Assembly: GCA_026386795.1 (NCBI GenBank)
Contig: JAPLMU010000138.1
Span: forward strand, 18,575-82,574
Direction: 5' to 3'
Source of the DNA: Planctomycetota bacterium
Lineage (GTDB): Bacteria > Planctomycetota > Phycisphaerae > Phycisphaerales > SM1A02
Length of the DNA: 64,000 nucleotides
How positions within the stretch are numbered: the first letter of the stretch is position 1; each line of letters starts with the position of its first letter. Shown here one piece after another: positions 16,579 through 25,708 of this stretch. Below the pieces are notes generated by a model. It worked only from the letters and a program-made list of their open reading frames with translations, was not told the DNA's origin and did no database searches. Both the position numbers and the translations under genes were made by a program.

Positions 16579-17681
16579 GTCACCCGCCGAATGAATCGCC
16601 CGGAGGAAACTCCGGGCCGCAACTCTGCGACGCAGACATGCGCGTTCTCGACTTCCTAGCCGAGCACGGCTTTGATGCATCAAAGGTGCCTCTACTTCCT
16701 GTGGACGACCAGGCGCGCGCAATGGCGCTGGTTCGACAAATGCAGGTGCTTGATGCGTACCCCGCTGACGATTCCGATAGTTCCCTCGTGGATGCCACAC
16801 TTGCGCGCATTGACCGCTGGGAAGCGGCGAGCGAAGCTTCGATGCGCATTCAGTCCGGACGACTGCGCAACTTCCGACTGTCCGACTTTGTCAGCGTCGC
16901 CGCCTTGCTACTGGTGGGCGTTGGCGTCCTCTTGCCAATCGCTGCACGGATTCGTGCACAGAGCCTTTCGACCGTCTGCGCGAACAACATGCGCTCGCTG
17001 TACGGAGGACTCGACAACTACGCGCGCGACCACGGCGGACTGCTACCGGCCGTTGCGTCGTTCGGAAACATTGGCTCGCTCTTCTCAACATCACCAGAGT
17101 CACAGCCAAGCACACGTTCTTCGCAGGGACTGCCGAACAACAACGGCACCCCGGTCTACCTGCAGGACACGCCAATGGTGCCGACGCAGTTGATCTTCCA
17201 GGTCCCTGGTGGGGTTGTGGTCATCCGACAAGGCTCGCGTGATTGGTCGGGCTCGAACCACAGCGCACACCTGACACAACTCGTGGCACTCGGCTACACC
17301 GATATTCATTCATTGCAGTGCCCGGCCTGCGCCGCTGGCATGCCCTGCTTCGCATATCGGGTTCCTGCGCGTGGGCAGCGATTTGTGCTCGACACGCCGG
17401 GGCGCACGGTTGTGGTGGCTGATTCCAATCCAATGATTGAAGCGCGTCGTTTGGGATCAATGCCCGAGTCGCGAGTGCTCAATTCGAGTAATCACCGTGG
17501 TTCAGGTCAGAATCTGTTGTTCAGCGATGGTGCGATCGAGTGGAAAACTTCGCCAATCCTGACCACGTCACCAGCCACCGCGATGGACAACATTTGGCTT
17601 CCACGCGACGAGCGCGGGCGCGAAATGCTGGACATGCGGTCATGGCCGAGCGTTGCCGCTGACAACTTTGTGTCTCAGTGA
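16575..17681 (+). CDS. Anti-sigma-like membrane protein with pseudopilin/H-X-DG domain
   Basis: This 368-residue protein has a soluble N-terminal part of about 95 residues rich in acidic and helical sequence. One membrane helix (VSVAALLLVGVGVLLPIA, about 112-130) and a periplasmic part follow. Right after the membrane helix comes CANNMRSLYGGLDNYARDHGGLLP, the pseudopilin-like segment typical of planctomycete DUF1559-type proteins. Near the end NHRGSGQNLLFSDG resembles the H-X9-DG motif with one extra residue. Coupling to the ECF sigma gene (ATGA) suggests the cytoplasmic part holds the sigma factor inactive. It has no zinc-binding HXXXCXXC anti-sigma motif, so that role is inference. Confidence 0.7.
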   Translation: MSHPPNESPGGNSGPQLCDADMRVLDFLAEHGFDASKVPLLPVDDQARAMALVRQMQVLDAYPADDSDSSLVDATLARIDRWEAASEASMRIQSGRLRNFRLSDFVSVAALLLVGVGVLLPIAARIRAQSLSTVCANNMRSLYGGLDNYARDHGGLLPAVASFGNIGSLFSTSPESQPSTRSSQGLPNNNGTPVYLQDTPMVPTQLIFQVPGGVVVIRQGSRDWSGSNHSAHLTQLVALGYTDIHSLQCPACAAGMPCFAYRVPARGQRFVLDTPGRTVVVADSNPMIEARRLGSMPESRVLNSSNHRGSGQNLLFSDGAIEWKTSPILTTSPATAMDNIWLPRDERGREMLDMRSWPSVAADNFVSQ

Positions 17682-17711
17682 CCAAATAACGATAATTCTG
17701 CGCCAAAGGCA

Positions 17712-17740
17712 TTGTCGGCAAGCGCCGATTCCGCTATCTT
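17712..17740 (+). promoter_or_regulatory. Sigma-70-type promoter for rpmI-rplT
   Basis: TTGTCG (-35) and TATCTT (-10) are separated by exactly 17 bp and lie about 50 bp before the L35 start codon. Each hexamer matches consensus at four of six positions. The promoter lies between the upstream membrane protein stop and the ribosomal genes, as expected for a separate transcription unit. Confidence 0.5.
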
Positions 17741-17791
17741 TGCCGATCCCCCGCCGCGCCTTCAGCCGGCACTCACTGAGGAACGATCACC

Positions 17792-18070
17792 ATGCCGAAG
17801 CAAAAGTCCCATCGCGGTCTGCTCAAGCGCATCAAGCTCACCAAAACGGGCAAGGTGCGATTCAAGGCCCCAAATAGCCGCCATTTGAAGAGCAATAAGA
17901 CCGGTACAGAACTTCGGTCCTACCGCAAGTCGCGCTACGCGCGCAGCGGTGACCTGCGCTTCTTGAAGAAGCTCCTCGGTCGCGGACTCCGCTCCGAAGA
18001 GCGTTCGGTTGCAGACGAGAAGATCCGCGATGCCGCAACGGCAGCAGCTTCGACTCCGGCTGCAAAGTAA
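17792..18070 (+). CDS. rpmI: 50S ribosomal protein L35
   Basis: The protein starts MPKQKSHRGLLKRIKLTKTGKVRF and continues with the basic H.K.NKT..RKS.R block of L35. At 92 residues it is longer than the usual 64-66 because of an added Ala-rich, charged tail (SEERSVADEKIRDAATAAA...). GAGGA lies nine bases before the ATG. It is followed by rplT, the usual partner, but infC, which normally precedes rpmI, is absent; the gene upstream is the membrane partner of an ECF sigma factor. L35 binds 23S rRNA during large-subunit assembly. Confidence 0.93.
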   Translation: MPKQKSHRGLLKRIKLTKTGKVRFKAPNSRHLKSNKTGTELRSYRKSRYARSGDLRFLKKLLGRGLRSEERSVADEKIRDAATAAASTPAAK

Positions 18071-18184
18071 CTGTTTGTTCGTCGCGCCATCGCACTGAGC
18101 GTTGGTGCTTACATCCGCATCGTCCGTCGGGACCAAAGCGCCGATCGAATCGGCCTCCGCCGGACACGACACTGAGGACACCCC

Positions 18185-18574
18185 ATGCCACGTGCACGCA
18201 AGGGCGCAGCCCGAACCCAGGCTCGCCGCAAACTCCTCCGCGAAGCCCGCGGTTACTACGGAACCAAGAGCCGCCTCAAGCAGCAAGCCAAGGTCGCCAT
18301 CATGCGCGCCCTGCGCAACATGTGGCGTCACCGCCGCCTGCGCCGCCGCAACTATCGCCAACTCTGGATCACGCGCATCACTGCAGCGTGCCGGATGCGC
18401 GGTTTCAAGTACAGCCTGATGATCAACGGCCTGGCCCGCGCGGGCTGCCTGTTGAATCGCAAGATGCTCAGCGAAATCGCCATCCATGATCCAGCGACTT
18501 TCGACACGCTGGTCACCACGGCGCGCACGCACTGCTCAGTCCAGCATCACGCGAAGACCGCCAAGGCCGCGTAA
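18185..18574 (+). CDS. rplT: 50S ribosomal protein L20
   Basis: The 129-residue protein begins MPRARKGAARTQARRKLLREARGYYG and contains LWITRITAACRMRGFKYS and INGLARAGCLLNRKMLSEIA, the conserved blocks of L20. It is needed for early 50S assembly. GAGGA lies seven bases before the ATG. The 114 bp between rpmI and rplT is longer than usual and could hold the L20 autoregulatory structure known in other bacteria, although I could not fold it. A strong terminator follows. Confidence 0.95.
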   Translation: MPRARKGAARTQARRKLLREARGYYGTKSRLKQQAKVAIMRALRNMWRHRRLRRRNYRQLWITRITAACRMRGFKYSLMINGLARAGCLLNRKMLSEIAIHDPATFDTLVTTARTHCSVQHHAKTAKAA

Positions 18575-18629
18575 TTGTGACGCGTGGATTCACGGCGCGC
18601 TCAGCCTGAGACAGATTGCAAGTACCAAT

Positions 18630-18665
18630 GACAACGCCCCGCATCACGCGGGGCGTTGTCCCTTT
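18630..18665 (+). terminator. Rho-independent terminator after rplT
   Basis: A perfect 13 bp stem (GACAACGCCCCGC with GCGGGGCGTTGTC) around an ATCAC loop is followed by CCTTTT. It closes the rpmI-rplT unit 55 bp after the L20 stop. Confidence 0.9.
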
Positions 18666-18752
18666 TCCCATCACTCCGCCCCTGCCACCGGCCCGCGCAC
18701 TACCGCGGCGGGTGGCTGTGTTTCCTGACGCGCGACCCACGCGTTGCGCCAC

Positions 18753-19031
18753 TTACGCACTGATGCGCGCCGCTGCAATACTGGCGATGGCCGCCGCACG
18801 TTGATGCGCCATGGATGGCCCACCCGGCAGCGAACCAAGCACGCCGCGCAATGACGCGGCCTGCGCATTCTCTTCGCGGATGGATTCGTAGATTTCTTTG
18901 CGATGCACCGCAACGCGTGCGGGAGCATTGACGCCCAGGCGAACCTTGTCGCCACGAATATCAACAATGACGATCTCAACATCGTCACCGATCATGATGG
19001 CTTCATCGCAGTGTCGAGAGAGAACGAGCAT
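18753..19031 (-). CDS. csrA: Carbon storage regulator CsrA
   Basis: The first 60 residues ([38 protein letters not shown]...[10 protein letters not shown]) are a complete CsrA, including the RNA-binding first strand and the VHRKE segment. CsrA binds GGA motifs in mRNA leaders and controls translation. At 92 residues the protein has a 30-residue C-terminal extension; in FliW-containing bacteria the CsrA C-terminal region is the FliW contact. AAGG lies before the ATG. It is 78 bp downstream of fliW on the same strand, so the pair is probably one operon. Confidence 0.95.
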   Translation of the reverse strand: MLVLSRHCDEAIMIGDDVEIVIVDIRGDKVRLGVNAPARVAVHRKEIYESIREENAQAASLRGVLGSLPGGPSMAHQRAAAIASIAAARISA

Positions 19032-19109
19032 GGTGGCCTTCCGTGGCTTGCAAGGTGGACCGACGATCCGTCGGCGGTCCGTAGTTTGTGCCGCGCTTGC
19101 GCGCGGGCT

Positions 19110-19556
19110 TCAGGCGCTTTGCGCAACCGCGGTGCCAGGCAGACGCACCAACTCATGGCGCGTGCTCCAAGTGCGATCACTCAGCACCAGTTGGATGCCG
19201 GTGCGCGATGCCGCATTCACGACAATCGGTCCCTGAAGATTGGCAGTGATGGCGCCGTCACGGCGGTTCACGATGGCAAAGATGGTGGCATCCTCGGCGC
19301 GTTCAAGGCCAAGCTCCGTCAGTTCACCGGCACGGATCGGCACGCTGTAGCCGGTCGCCCATGCGGTTGGATCGGTCACCACGAAGGCCAGTTCCGGGTC
19401 TTCAATCGACTGGAGCCAGTAGAAGACGCCGCGGTCATCGGGCTGCAAGAGCGCGAATGTGCGGAATCGGGCAAACCCAAGCAAGCCGTGTGGAAACACG
19501 AGCAGGCGACTGGGGTCGATCTCAACTTCTCCAAAGCGTGTCGTTCGGACCTTCAT
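19110..19556 (-). CDS. fliW: Flagellar assembly factor FliW
   Basis: The start at 19556 (MKVRTTRFGEVEID) is preferred over 19589 because GGAG lies six bases upstream. The 148-residue protein shows the FliW pattern: LLVFPHGLLGFARFRTFAL, then FYWLQSIEDPELAFVVTDP and ANLQGPIVVNAASR. FliW binds CsrA and flagellin, so that CsrA represses flagellin translation until hook completion. Its presence with csrA implies that the organism makes flagella, although no flagellar structural gene is in the window. Confidence 0.93.
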   Translation of the reverse strand: MKVRTTRFGEVEIDPSRLLVFPHGLLGFARFRTFALLQPDDRGVFYWLQSIEDPELAFVVTDPTAWATGYSVPIRAGELTELGLERAEDATIFAIVNRRDGAITANLQGPIVVNAASRTGIQLVLSDRTWSTRHELVRLPGTAVAQSA

Positions 19557-19677
19557 GTGGAACTCCGTTCCTGGGGTGATGCGGGGCATTCCGCGGGCGA
19601 ACTCCTGTCCGCCGTTGTGCTGCTGAGATATCGGTCATGAGGTCGCCGGATCATGAGCGATCTGAGAAGATGTCCGC

Positions 19678-21888
19678 ATGACCGCCGCTTCCACCCTGCC
19701 CGAAGCCCCCCTCGACCGCCGTGCGCAGTTCGCTGCGATGGCTCTTGCGGGCGTGATTCTTGGGGGCGCGCTGCTGGCGGAGAGTGCGTTTCCTGCAAAA
19801 GTATGGTTCTCGAGCGGTGCGTGTGTGTCCGTCTTATGGATTGCGGCGGCAGCGGGATACGGTCGGGTGCTCCGCCGCGTGTTGTTCCCGCGCATGGAGG
19901 CCGGTGACCCGCGCCGAACCCCGCTGGCCATCGGACTGGGAGTGGCATTCGCACTGGCGGTGGTCAACCTGCTCGCAACGCTTGGATTCATGCCGATGCA
20001 TGCGTGGTGGCGGTTTGTCTGGTGGATCGGCATGGGGATCGGCTGGATCCTGGCCGGCTGGCCCGACTTGTCATGGCGATTTGTTGGCAGCCTGTTCCGC
20101 GTGCGCTCCATCGCGGCGGACCCTTTGCTCTGGTGTGCACTGCCGGCGATCGCTGCCTTGGCGTTGGCCACCGCGTTGCCGCCCGGACTGGCGTGGAGCA
20201 CGGAGTTTGGTGGCTACGACGCGCTTGCCTACCACCTGGAGTTACCAAAGGAGTGGTTGGCCGCGGGCGCACTGGAGCCGCTTCGGCACAACGTCTATTC
20301 CGCTTTCCCAAGTTTCATGGAAGGCGCGTACCTGCAACTCTTCTCGCTCTCTGCGAACGCCGTTCCGGCGCACGACATGGCCTTGGCGCCGCAAGCGCTG
20401 CACGCGGTGCTCGCGATCTGTGCCGCGTGGATGGTGGCAGCCACGGCCGAGGTGATTGCTGGCGGCGATCAGCGCCAGCGCGCATGGGCACGAGCGATCG
20501 GATGGTGCGGATTCCTCGGGATTCCATGGGTGATCGTCACCGGCAGCTTGGCCTACAACGAAATGGCCGTGCTTCTCATGTTGGCTGCCGCCATGCTGGC
20601 GTGGACGGCGCGCGAGCACGCTGGAGTGTGGCGCATCGGGATCGCTTTGGGTTTGCTGCTGGGCGCAGCGGTGGGTGCAAAGTTGGTCGCCGCAGGCATG
20701 GCGGTGCTGCCGTTTGCGTGCTGGGCACTGGTGACGGCACAGGCAACGAACCCCACCAGTTCCACTCGCCACGTGCGAGCGTTGGCAGCGAGCGTTGGCG
20801 CGGCCTCGCTCACCGCGCTACTAATACTGGCGCCGTGGCTCATCAGGAATCATGCAGCCACCGGATCGTGGACATTCCCGTTTCGGGTGCCGCTGATTTC
20901 ATCGGGCAATGGATGGTGGAGTGCGGAGCAAATGACACGCTTCGCGGCTGGGCACATGGCCGCTGCCGACATCGGAATCGGCGCGCGCCTGTGTGCGCTT
21001 GTCGATGCCGGATTCCTACAGGGATTCGGTGCGGCCCCCGATGCGGATCCGTGGCTGCCACAATGGAGCGTTGCGTTCTGGATCGGAAGCGTGGCGATCA
21101 TGGTGCTGATGATTGGCATGCGGCGCGTGCGACACATGCGGTCCATGGGTCTTGCGCTCGGCGCGATGCTGGTGGCGCAGTTGGTGTTCTGGATGTTTGC
21201 CACACATCTGAAGTCACGGTTCCTGCTTCCCTGCGCGGTGCCGCTGACGGTGGCAACCGCGGTGGCGGCGGCGCCAGTACTGGCACAACAGACGCGCGGA
21301 ATCATTGTTGCACTCAGCGTGTTACTACTGACGGCGTGGTCACTGCAACCAAGCCTATTAATGCGGATCGATCCGCGCACGGCCAACGCGGTGGAACTGT
21401 GCGCTTCCGGCCGGACCGTGGCAACGAATGTTGATGGTCAGGGAATGGTGCGGGAAATTGCCAACGACCTTGGCCCGGGTACCGCAGCATTGGCGCAGGA
21501 ATCAGCCACGCTCGGCGATGCCATGCCGCTCGCGTGGATCGCCAACTGGCAATTGCCACCCGGCGCGGTGCTGGGCAGCGAAGGCGATGCCGATGTGTTC
21601 TGGTGCCGCACCGCGCCAGTCACCGCAACCGTGTGGGATGGCGGTCCGTTGGCGCGTGTCTTGCGCGCGCATCCATACGACCCACTCGCCGCCGTCCGCG
21701 CGCTCAGCACCGATGAACACCTGACGCACATTGCAATCGGTGAATCCATGCTGGCACGTTGGAAGGCGTCCGGTTGGATCGACCCCATCCTGACGCCAGA
21801 TCGCGTGCGGGCGGTGGCGGCGCTCCTCAACCCAGTGGCGCACACCGCTTCTGGCGGCGTCGTCTACAAGGTGCCGCTCGCCCACTGA
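19678..21888 (+). CDS. Polytopic membrane protein, GT-C (ArnT/PMT-like) fold candidate
   Basis: This 736-residue protein has roughly 12 hydrophobic segments in its first 550 residues and a soluble C-terminal part. After an N-terminal cluster of membrane helices comes GGYDALAYHLELPKEWLAAG, where the acidic pair and YHL pattern match the first periplasmic loop of GT-C glycosyltransferases (DXD-like catalytic site). Such enzymes move a sugar from a lipid-phosphate donor to a lipid or protein outside the membrane. The family call rests on layout and this motif only. It is divergent from fliW and is followed 20 bp later by a parvulin gene, probably co-transcribed. Confidence 0.6.
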   Translation: MTAASTLPEAPLDRRAQFAAMALAGVILGGALLAESAFPAKVWFSSGACVSVLWIAAAAGYGRVLRRVLFPRMEAGDPRRTPLAIGLGVAFALAVVNLLATLGFMPMHAWWRFVWWIGMGIGWILAGWPDLSWRFVGSLFRVRSIAADPLLWCALPAIAALALATALPPGLAWSTEFGGYDALAYHLELPKEWLAAGALEPLRHNVYSAFPSFMEGAYLQLFSLSANAVPAHDMALAPQALHAVLAICAAWMVAATAEVIAGGDQRQRAWARAIGWCGFLGIPWVIVTGSLAYNEMAVLLMLAAAMLAWTAREHAGVWRIGIALGLLLGAAVGAKLVAAGMAVLPFACWALVTAQATNPTSSTRHVRALAASVGAASLTALLILAPWLIRNHAATGSWTFPFRVPLISSGNGWWSAEQMTRFAAGHMAAADIGIGARLCALVDAGFLQGFGAAPDADPWLPQWSVAFWIGSVAIMVLMIGMRRVRHMRSMGLALGAMLVAQLVFWMFATHLKSRFLLPCAVPLTVATAVAAAPVLAQQTRGIIVALSVLLLTAWSLQPSLLMRIDPRTANAVELCASGRTVATNVDGQGMVREIANDLGPGTAALAQESATLGDAMPLAWIANWQLPPGAVLGSEGDADVFWCRTAPVTATVWDGGPLARVLRAHPYDPLAAVRALSTDEHLTHIAIGESMLARWKASGWIDPILTPDRVRAVAALLNPVAHTASGGVVYKVPLAH

Positions 21889-21908
21889 GACACTCGTAGA
21901 CTGCATGA

Positions 21909-22880
21909 ATGAACAGCGCGATGATCGTCGCCATCCTTTTTTGTGCGCAGCCAACACCCGCGCCTCCTGCCGAACCCGCACCGTCGGGCCCGCCGCCTGC
22001 CAAGAGTGTCGACGGCGCTGCTGGAATTGCCGCCATCTGGAAAGACAGCACCATCACGTGGGATCGGCTGCGTCCCGTGCTTGCAGAACTCGCGGGAAGT
22101 GCCGCGCTGCAAGAAGTGCTGCTTGACGAACAACTCGCGGAGCGAGCACGCGCGCGCGGCATCGCGCCGGACGCCGCAGCGCTCAAGCGCGAAGAAGAAC
22201 TGCTGCTTGGTTACCTGGATAAAGACCGTGCGCGCGCGGAGCGATTGCTCGAAGAATTACGGGCGCGCCAAGGCCTTGGACCCGTGCGTTGGCACGGACT
22301 GCTGTGGCGCAATGCCGTATTGCGTGCGTTAGTGGCAGCCGATGTCGAGGTGCAAGAGACACAGATTGTGGCGGCCCATGATGCAGCGCACGGAGCCAAG
22401 CGAAAGCCGCGCGTGATTGCCGTCCCTGACCTCCGCGGCGCGCAGGCCGTGACCGATCGCTTAGCGAAAGGTGATCGCTTCGAAGACATTGCTGCTGAAA
22501 TAAGCACTGACGTCAGCGGCGCGCGCGGCGGGCTGATCTCCCCCATGAGCAAGCTCGATCCGGGAGTACCTGCCGCCGTACGCGAAGCACTCTGGTCAGT
22601 GACGACGGTGGGTGCTGTATCTGCACCGGTACTTGTAGGAACTGGCTACGTGATCGTTCGCTACGAAGGCGATGTTGCGGGCGACGGTGTGCCACTCAGC
22701 GCAGTCCATGAAGATGCCGCGCGGGCCGTCCGCATTGCTCAGGAGCGCGCTCGCATGGACCAACTTGCGCAAGAACTTGTTCGCACTGCCAAACCGACCA
22801 TCTTTGACGCCGCACTCTCCGACGGATGGAATCGCGTCAGGATGGAAGCCACGAGATCCGGGCCACCGCCACAGGGGTAA
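21909..22880 (+). CDS. Parvulin-type peptidyl-prolyl isomerase (SurA/PpiC-like)
   Basis: The 323-residue protein has a short hydrophobic N-terminus, a Pro-rich linker, a helical chaperone-like part (about 45-150) and a rotamase domain at about 155-255. The latter includes RLAKGDRFEDIAAEISTD and GGLISPMSKLDPGVPAAVREALW, the pattern of PpiC/SurA parvulins. It likely helps fold outer-membrane or periplasmic proteins. The signal peptide is weak and may be cut near residue 13-16. Its last 44 bp overlap the end of the convergent LptF/G gene. Confidence 0.78.
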   Translation: MNSAMIVAILFCAQPTPAPPAEPAPSGPPPAKSVDGAAGIAAIWKDSTITWDRLRPVLAELAGSAALQEVLLDEQLAERARARGIAPDAAALKREEELLLGYLDKDRARAERLLEELRARQGLGPVRWHGLLWRNAVLRALVAADVEVQETQIVAAHDAAHGAKRKPRVIAVPDLRGAQAVTDRLAKGDRFEDIAAEISTDVSGARGGLISPMSKLDPGVPAAVREALWSVTTVGAVSAPVLVGTGYVIVRYEGDVAGDGVPLSAVHEDAARAVRIAQERARMDQLAQELVRTAKPTIFDAALSDGWNRVRMEATRSGPPPQG

Positions 22881-23958
22881 GCAACGCGATCGGTATCGCA
22901 ACCGCTACCGCTGCTGGCAATCCACTGATCGGTGCTGCCATCACTACGGCGGAAACGATGATGGTGGGCACAGCAATGGTGGCTGCGGCGACACACATCT
23001 GCAACATGTTGGCTGGCCCGCGCTTCAGAAAGAACGGCACGGCAATCGCCAACACCAAAAGGTTCACAAGCACCGAACCGACACGCCCGAATTGCATCCG
23101 ATCTGCTTGTGAACGATCAAGCGCGCCGGCTTCTGCAAGTTTGCCAAGATCAGCGCTCGACAGCATCTGCGCAAAGAGTCGGTAGTGCCGCGCGGTGATG
23201 GCCTTCGGCGAAAGATCGGTCTTCCATTCAGCCGCTGGAACCGGTGGCGGAGACTGCGTCACCCCGTCGCGCACGGCGGGGTCGCGCAGCACGGATGTTC
23301 CACCAGTGAGCACCCACGTCGATCGCGCCTCGTCCCACTGGGCGGACGGCGCGGTGGTACGACGCACCAAGGAGCCGCGTTCGTCGCGTTCAAGACCTAA
23401 GAACCCGGTGATGCGATGCGACTCCGGATCAAAGCTCGATGCATAGAGCAAATTGCCAGCACTATCGCGCGTCACGGTCACTGGAAACGATCCACGATCA
23501 CGCCGACCAAGGTCCGAGTGATCAAGCATCAACTGATCAGCGAAACTGGGAAGTACAAACTCCTGATTGAGTACGCCCAAAATGTTCAGTACGAATGATG
23601 CCACTAACACCGCCCACACGCAGCGGCGAAGCGGAACGCCCGCGGCCATGATCGCCACCAGTTCGCGCGTGCGATGCATCTGCGAGAACGTGAACCCCAT
23701 GGCGCCTACGCACAGCAGACCAACCATGAACTGGAAGAATTGAAACGCACGCGGTCCGTGAAACTGCACAATCATGGCCACGAATGCCACCGCTCGGTTG
23801 CTGTAGGTGCCATTCTCAACAACAAATGATGCGGCACGCAAGTACTTCTCCATCTGCAGAATCACATCGATTGACGACGCGAACACGAAGAGCAGCGTGA
23901 ACAGCACAAAGAAGTTCCAAAGGAAGCGTCCGATGATGGTTCTGTCAAGAATGCGCAT
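22837..23958 (-). CDS. LptF/LptG (YjgP/YjgQ) family permease
   Basis: The 373-residue protein begins MRILDRTIIGRFLWNFFVLFTLLFVFAS, the characteristic first helix of LptF/LptG. Two more membrane helices (about 55-120, with SQMHRTRELVAIMAAGVPLRR), a periplasmic beta-jellyroll region (about 140-270) and three final helices complete the family layout. LptF and LptG form the membrane part of the LptB2FG complex that extracts lipopolysaccharide for transport to the outer membrane. It lies 18 bp downstream of a second family member on the same strand; which is F and which is G is not clear. Confidence 0.85.
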   Translation of the reverse strand: MRILDRTIIGRFLWNFFVLFTLLFVFASSIDVILQMEKYLRAASFVVENGTYSNRAVAFVAMIVQFHGPRAFQFFQFMVGLLCVGAMGFTFSQMHRTRELVAIMAAGVPLRRCVWAVLVASFVLNILGVLNQEFVLPSFADQLMLDHSDLGRRDRGSFPVTVTRDSAGNLLYASSFDPESHRITGFLGLERDERGSLVRRTTAPSAQWDEARSTWVLTGGTSVLRDPAVRDGVTQSPPPVPAAEWKTDLSPKAITARHYRLFAQMLSSADLGKLAEAGALDRSQADRMQFGRVGSVLVNLLVLAIAVPFFLKRGPANMLQMCVAAATIAVPTIIVSAVVMAAPISGLPAAVAVAIPIALLTPVAVARISWLPS

Positions 23959-23976
23959 CGCTGGTTGCTCGCCGGT

Positions 23977-25689
23977 TCAGTTCCGAGCGATGCGCCTCCA
24001 TGTCAAAAACAGTATTGAAAGCAGCAAGAGATTTCCGCCCCACATGACGAACGAGCCAACCCACAGACTTCCGTCCGACATCAGCAACTGACCACCGGAG
24101 ACCAGGAAGATGTTGCTGATCGCAGGGATGAAAGCCAAGAGATAAACGGTGAGCGGCATTGCGCGTTTCATTGCTACCGCGAGCGCGGCGCCAAGGAGAA
24201 GTACCAAGACGATGCTTGCGGACTGCGCAAGGCGGTTGGCAACATGCGAATCACATTCCCACACCACATCGTCGCGCATCAGTTTCAGACGCGCCACTTG
24301 GCGAGGCAACTGCGCACGCATTGCAGCGAGCGGCGCGATTTCATCCACGGTGGGGAATTCACTCGCTGCGCGCAGCACCTCGATACTCGGGGCGGAAGAC
24401 CAATCCTTGGGAACGCAACCGACCGGAAGCAGATCATCAATACGCGGCGCCCACCGACCAGGAAGCCCAGTGACGATGTCCTGCGCCTGCGTTGATCCGG
24501 GAATAATCAGAGCAAATCGTGGTTCGAAACCCGCCTCGCTCAATGCACGCAGTGTGCCAGTCGATGCGTGTGCACTGCGGATCGATTTGCCCTTCGCTGT
24601 TTCCAAGAGCAAGAAATCGTCATGGCCAGGTGCCGGATGTAGTTCGCCATTCTTCACCACCACCTGACTGATGCGGAACATGCGCTCTGTTCCAGGCTCA
24701 GTAAATTCAATCGTGCCACGAGCGACCGCCGGCTCCACGCAGCGCCACAGTTCCAACTCACCGAGCGCTGCGGTCAGGGGCCGCTTCGCTGTACCGACTG
24801 TCTCGGAGCGGTCAACGTTGCCACGCAATTCAAAGATTTCTTGGACGGCCAAGAACTTCGGGCCGCGCTCGAACCCGCTGTAGAGCGATGATGCTTCCGG
24901 TTCTGCAAGCGGAAGCGTGACGATCGCGCCCTCGGAGGGACGCACCACCGTGGCATTCATGAGGGAAATCTTGGCAACCATGCCGCGCGGTGTTTCATGA
25001 ATATCAACAGCAGCGTCCTCGGCGGTGAACTCCGTGGCGATGGAACTCCCGCCCGCTTGGTCAAGTTCAATGGCCGCTACGCCCGTGAGCAAGAGCCTGC
25101 GCTTGATGCCCAATCCGGCAGGCGGCTCCACCTCGCGAGCTGCATCGGCGTAAATCATCATCTTGTCTGCGACCACCGCTTCACCGCGGCCAACAGCGGC
25201 GATCAGCACCTGCGTTGCATCCGCGGTTGCCAGTTCCTTCATGCGCGTCCAGAAGTGCGGCACAACGAATGCCACTAGCACCAGCATCACCACGCACAGC
25301 GTTCCGCCCAGAATGGCTACCGGGGCGAAGATCTTTCGATATCCCATCCCGCATGCAGACATCGCAGTGACTTCGTTGTCCGTGGCGAAGCGGTGCATGA
25401 CCAATGTCGAGGCAAAGCCAGCCGCAAAGGGCATGGCAAACTGCAACATCGGCACCATGGCCAGAGTGACATATTTGAAGATCGTGTTGGCACCGATCGA
25501 GTTGTCGGCCAATGGCTTCGCTGCGGCACCGAAGGCAATGACAGTCACGATCACCGATGTGGTGACCGCGAACATACGCAGCAATTCCCATGCCACATGG
25601 CGCCACAGCGTCCACGGAATACCCGACAGACGAAGTTCCCCATCCGGCGCGCTGAGATCAGACGGGATCAACTGTTCGTCCATGTCCAT
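23977..25689 (-). CDS. LptF/LptG family permease, long form
   Basis: At 570 residues this is far longer than the usual 350-390. The N-terminal helices (LRMFAVTTSVIVTVIAFGAAAKPL) and the block RFATDNEVTAMSACGMGYRKIF match LptF/G, as does the C-terminal three-helix part (SIVLVLLLGAALAVAMKRAMPL). The extra length lies in the periplasmic region (about 150-460), which is enlarged or duplicated. It pairs with the downstream gene as the likely LptFG heterodimer. An outer membrane with lipopolysaccharide or a similar glycolipid is implied. Confidence 0.8.
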   Translation of the reverse strand: MDMDEQLIPSDLSAPDGELRLSGIPWTLWRHVAWELLRMFAVTTSVIVTVIAFGAAAKPLADNSIGANTIFKYVTLAMVPMLQFAMPFAAGFASTLVMHRFATDNEVTAMSACGMGYRKIFAPVAILGGTLCVVMLVLVAFVVPHFWTRMKELATADATQVLIAAVGRGEAVVADKMMIYADAAREVEPPAGLGIKRRLLLTGVAAIELDQAGGSSIATEFTAEDAAVDIHETPRGMVAKISLMNATVVRPSEGAIVTLPLAEPEASSLYSGFERGPKFLAVQEIFELRGNVDRSETVGTAKRPLTAALGELELWRCVEPAVARGTIEFTEPGTERMFRISQVVVKNGELHPAPGHDDFLLLETAKGKSIRSAHASTGTLRALSEAGFEPRFALIIPGSTQAQDIVTGLPGRWAPRIDDLLPVGCVPKDWSSAPSIEVLRAASEFPTVDEIAPLAAMRAQLPRQVARLKLMRDDVVWECDSHVANRLAQSASIVLVLLLGAALAVAMKRAMPLTVYLLAFIPAISNIFLVSGGQLLMSDGSLWVGSFVMWGGNLLLLSILFLTWRRIARN

Positions 25690-25708
25690 AGGTGGTGCGG
25701 CACCGCAT

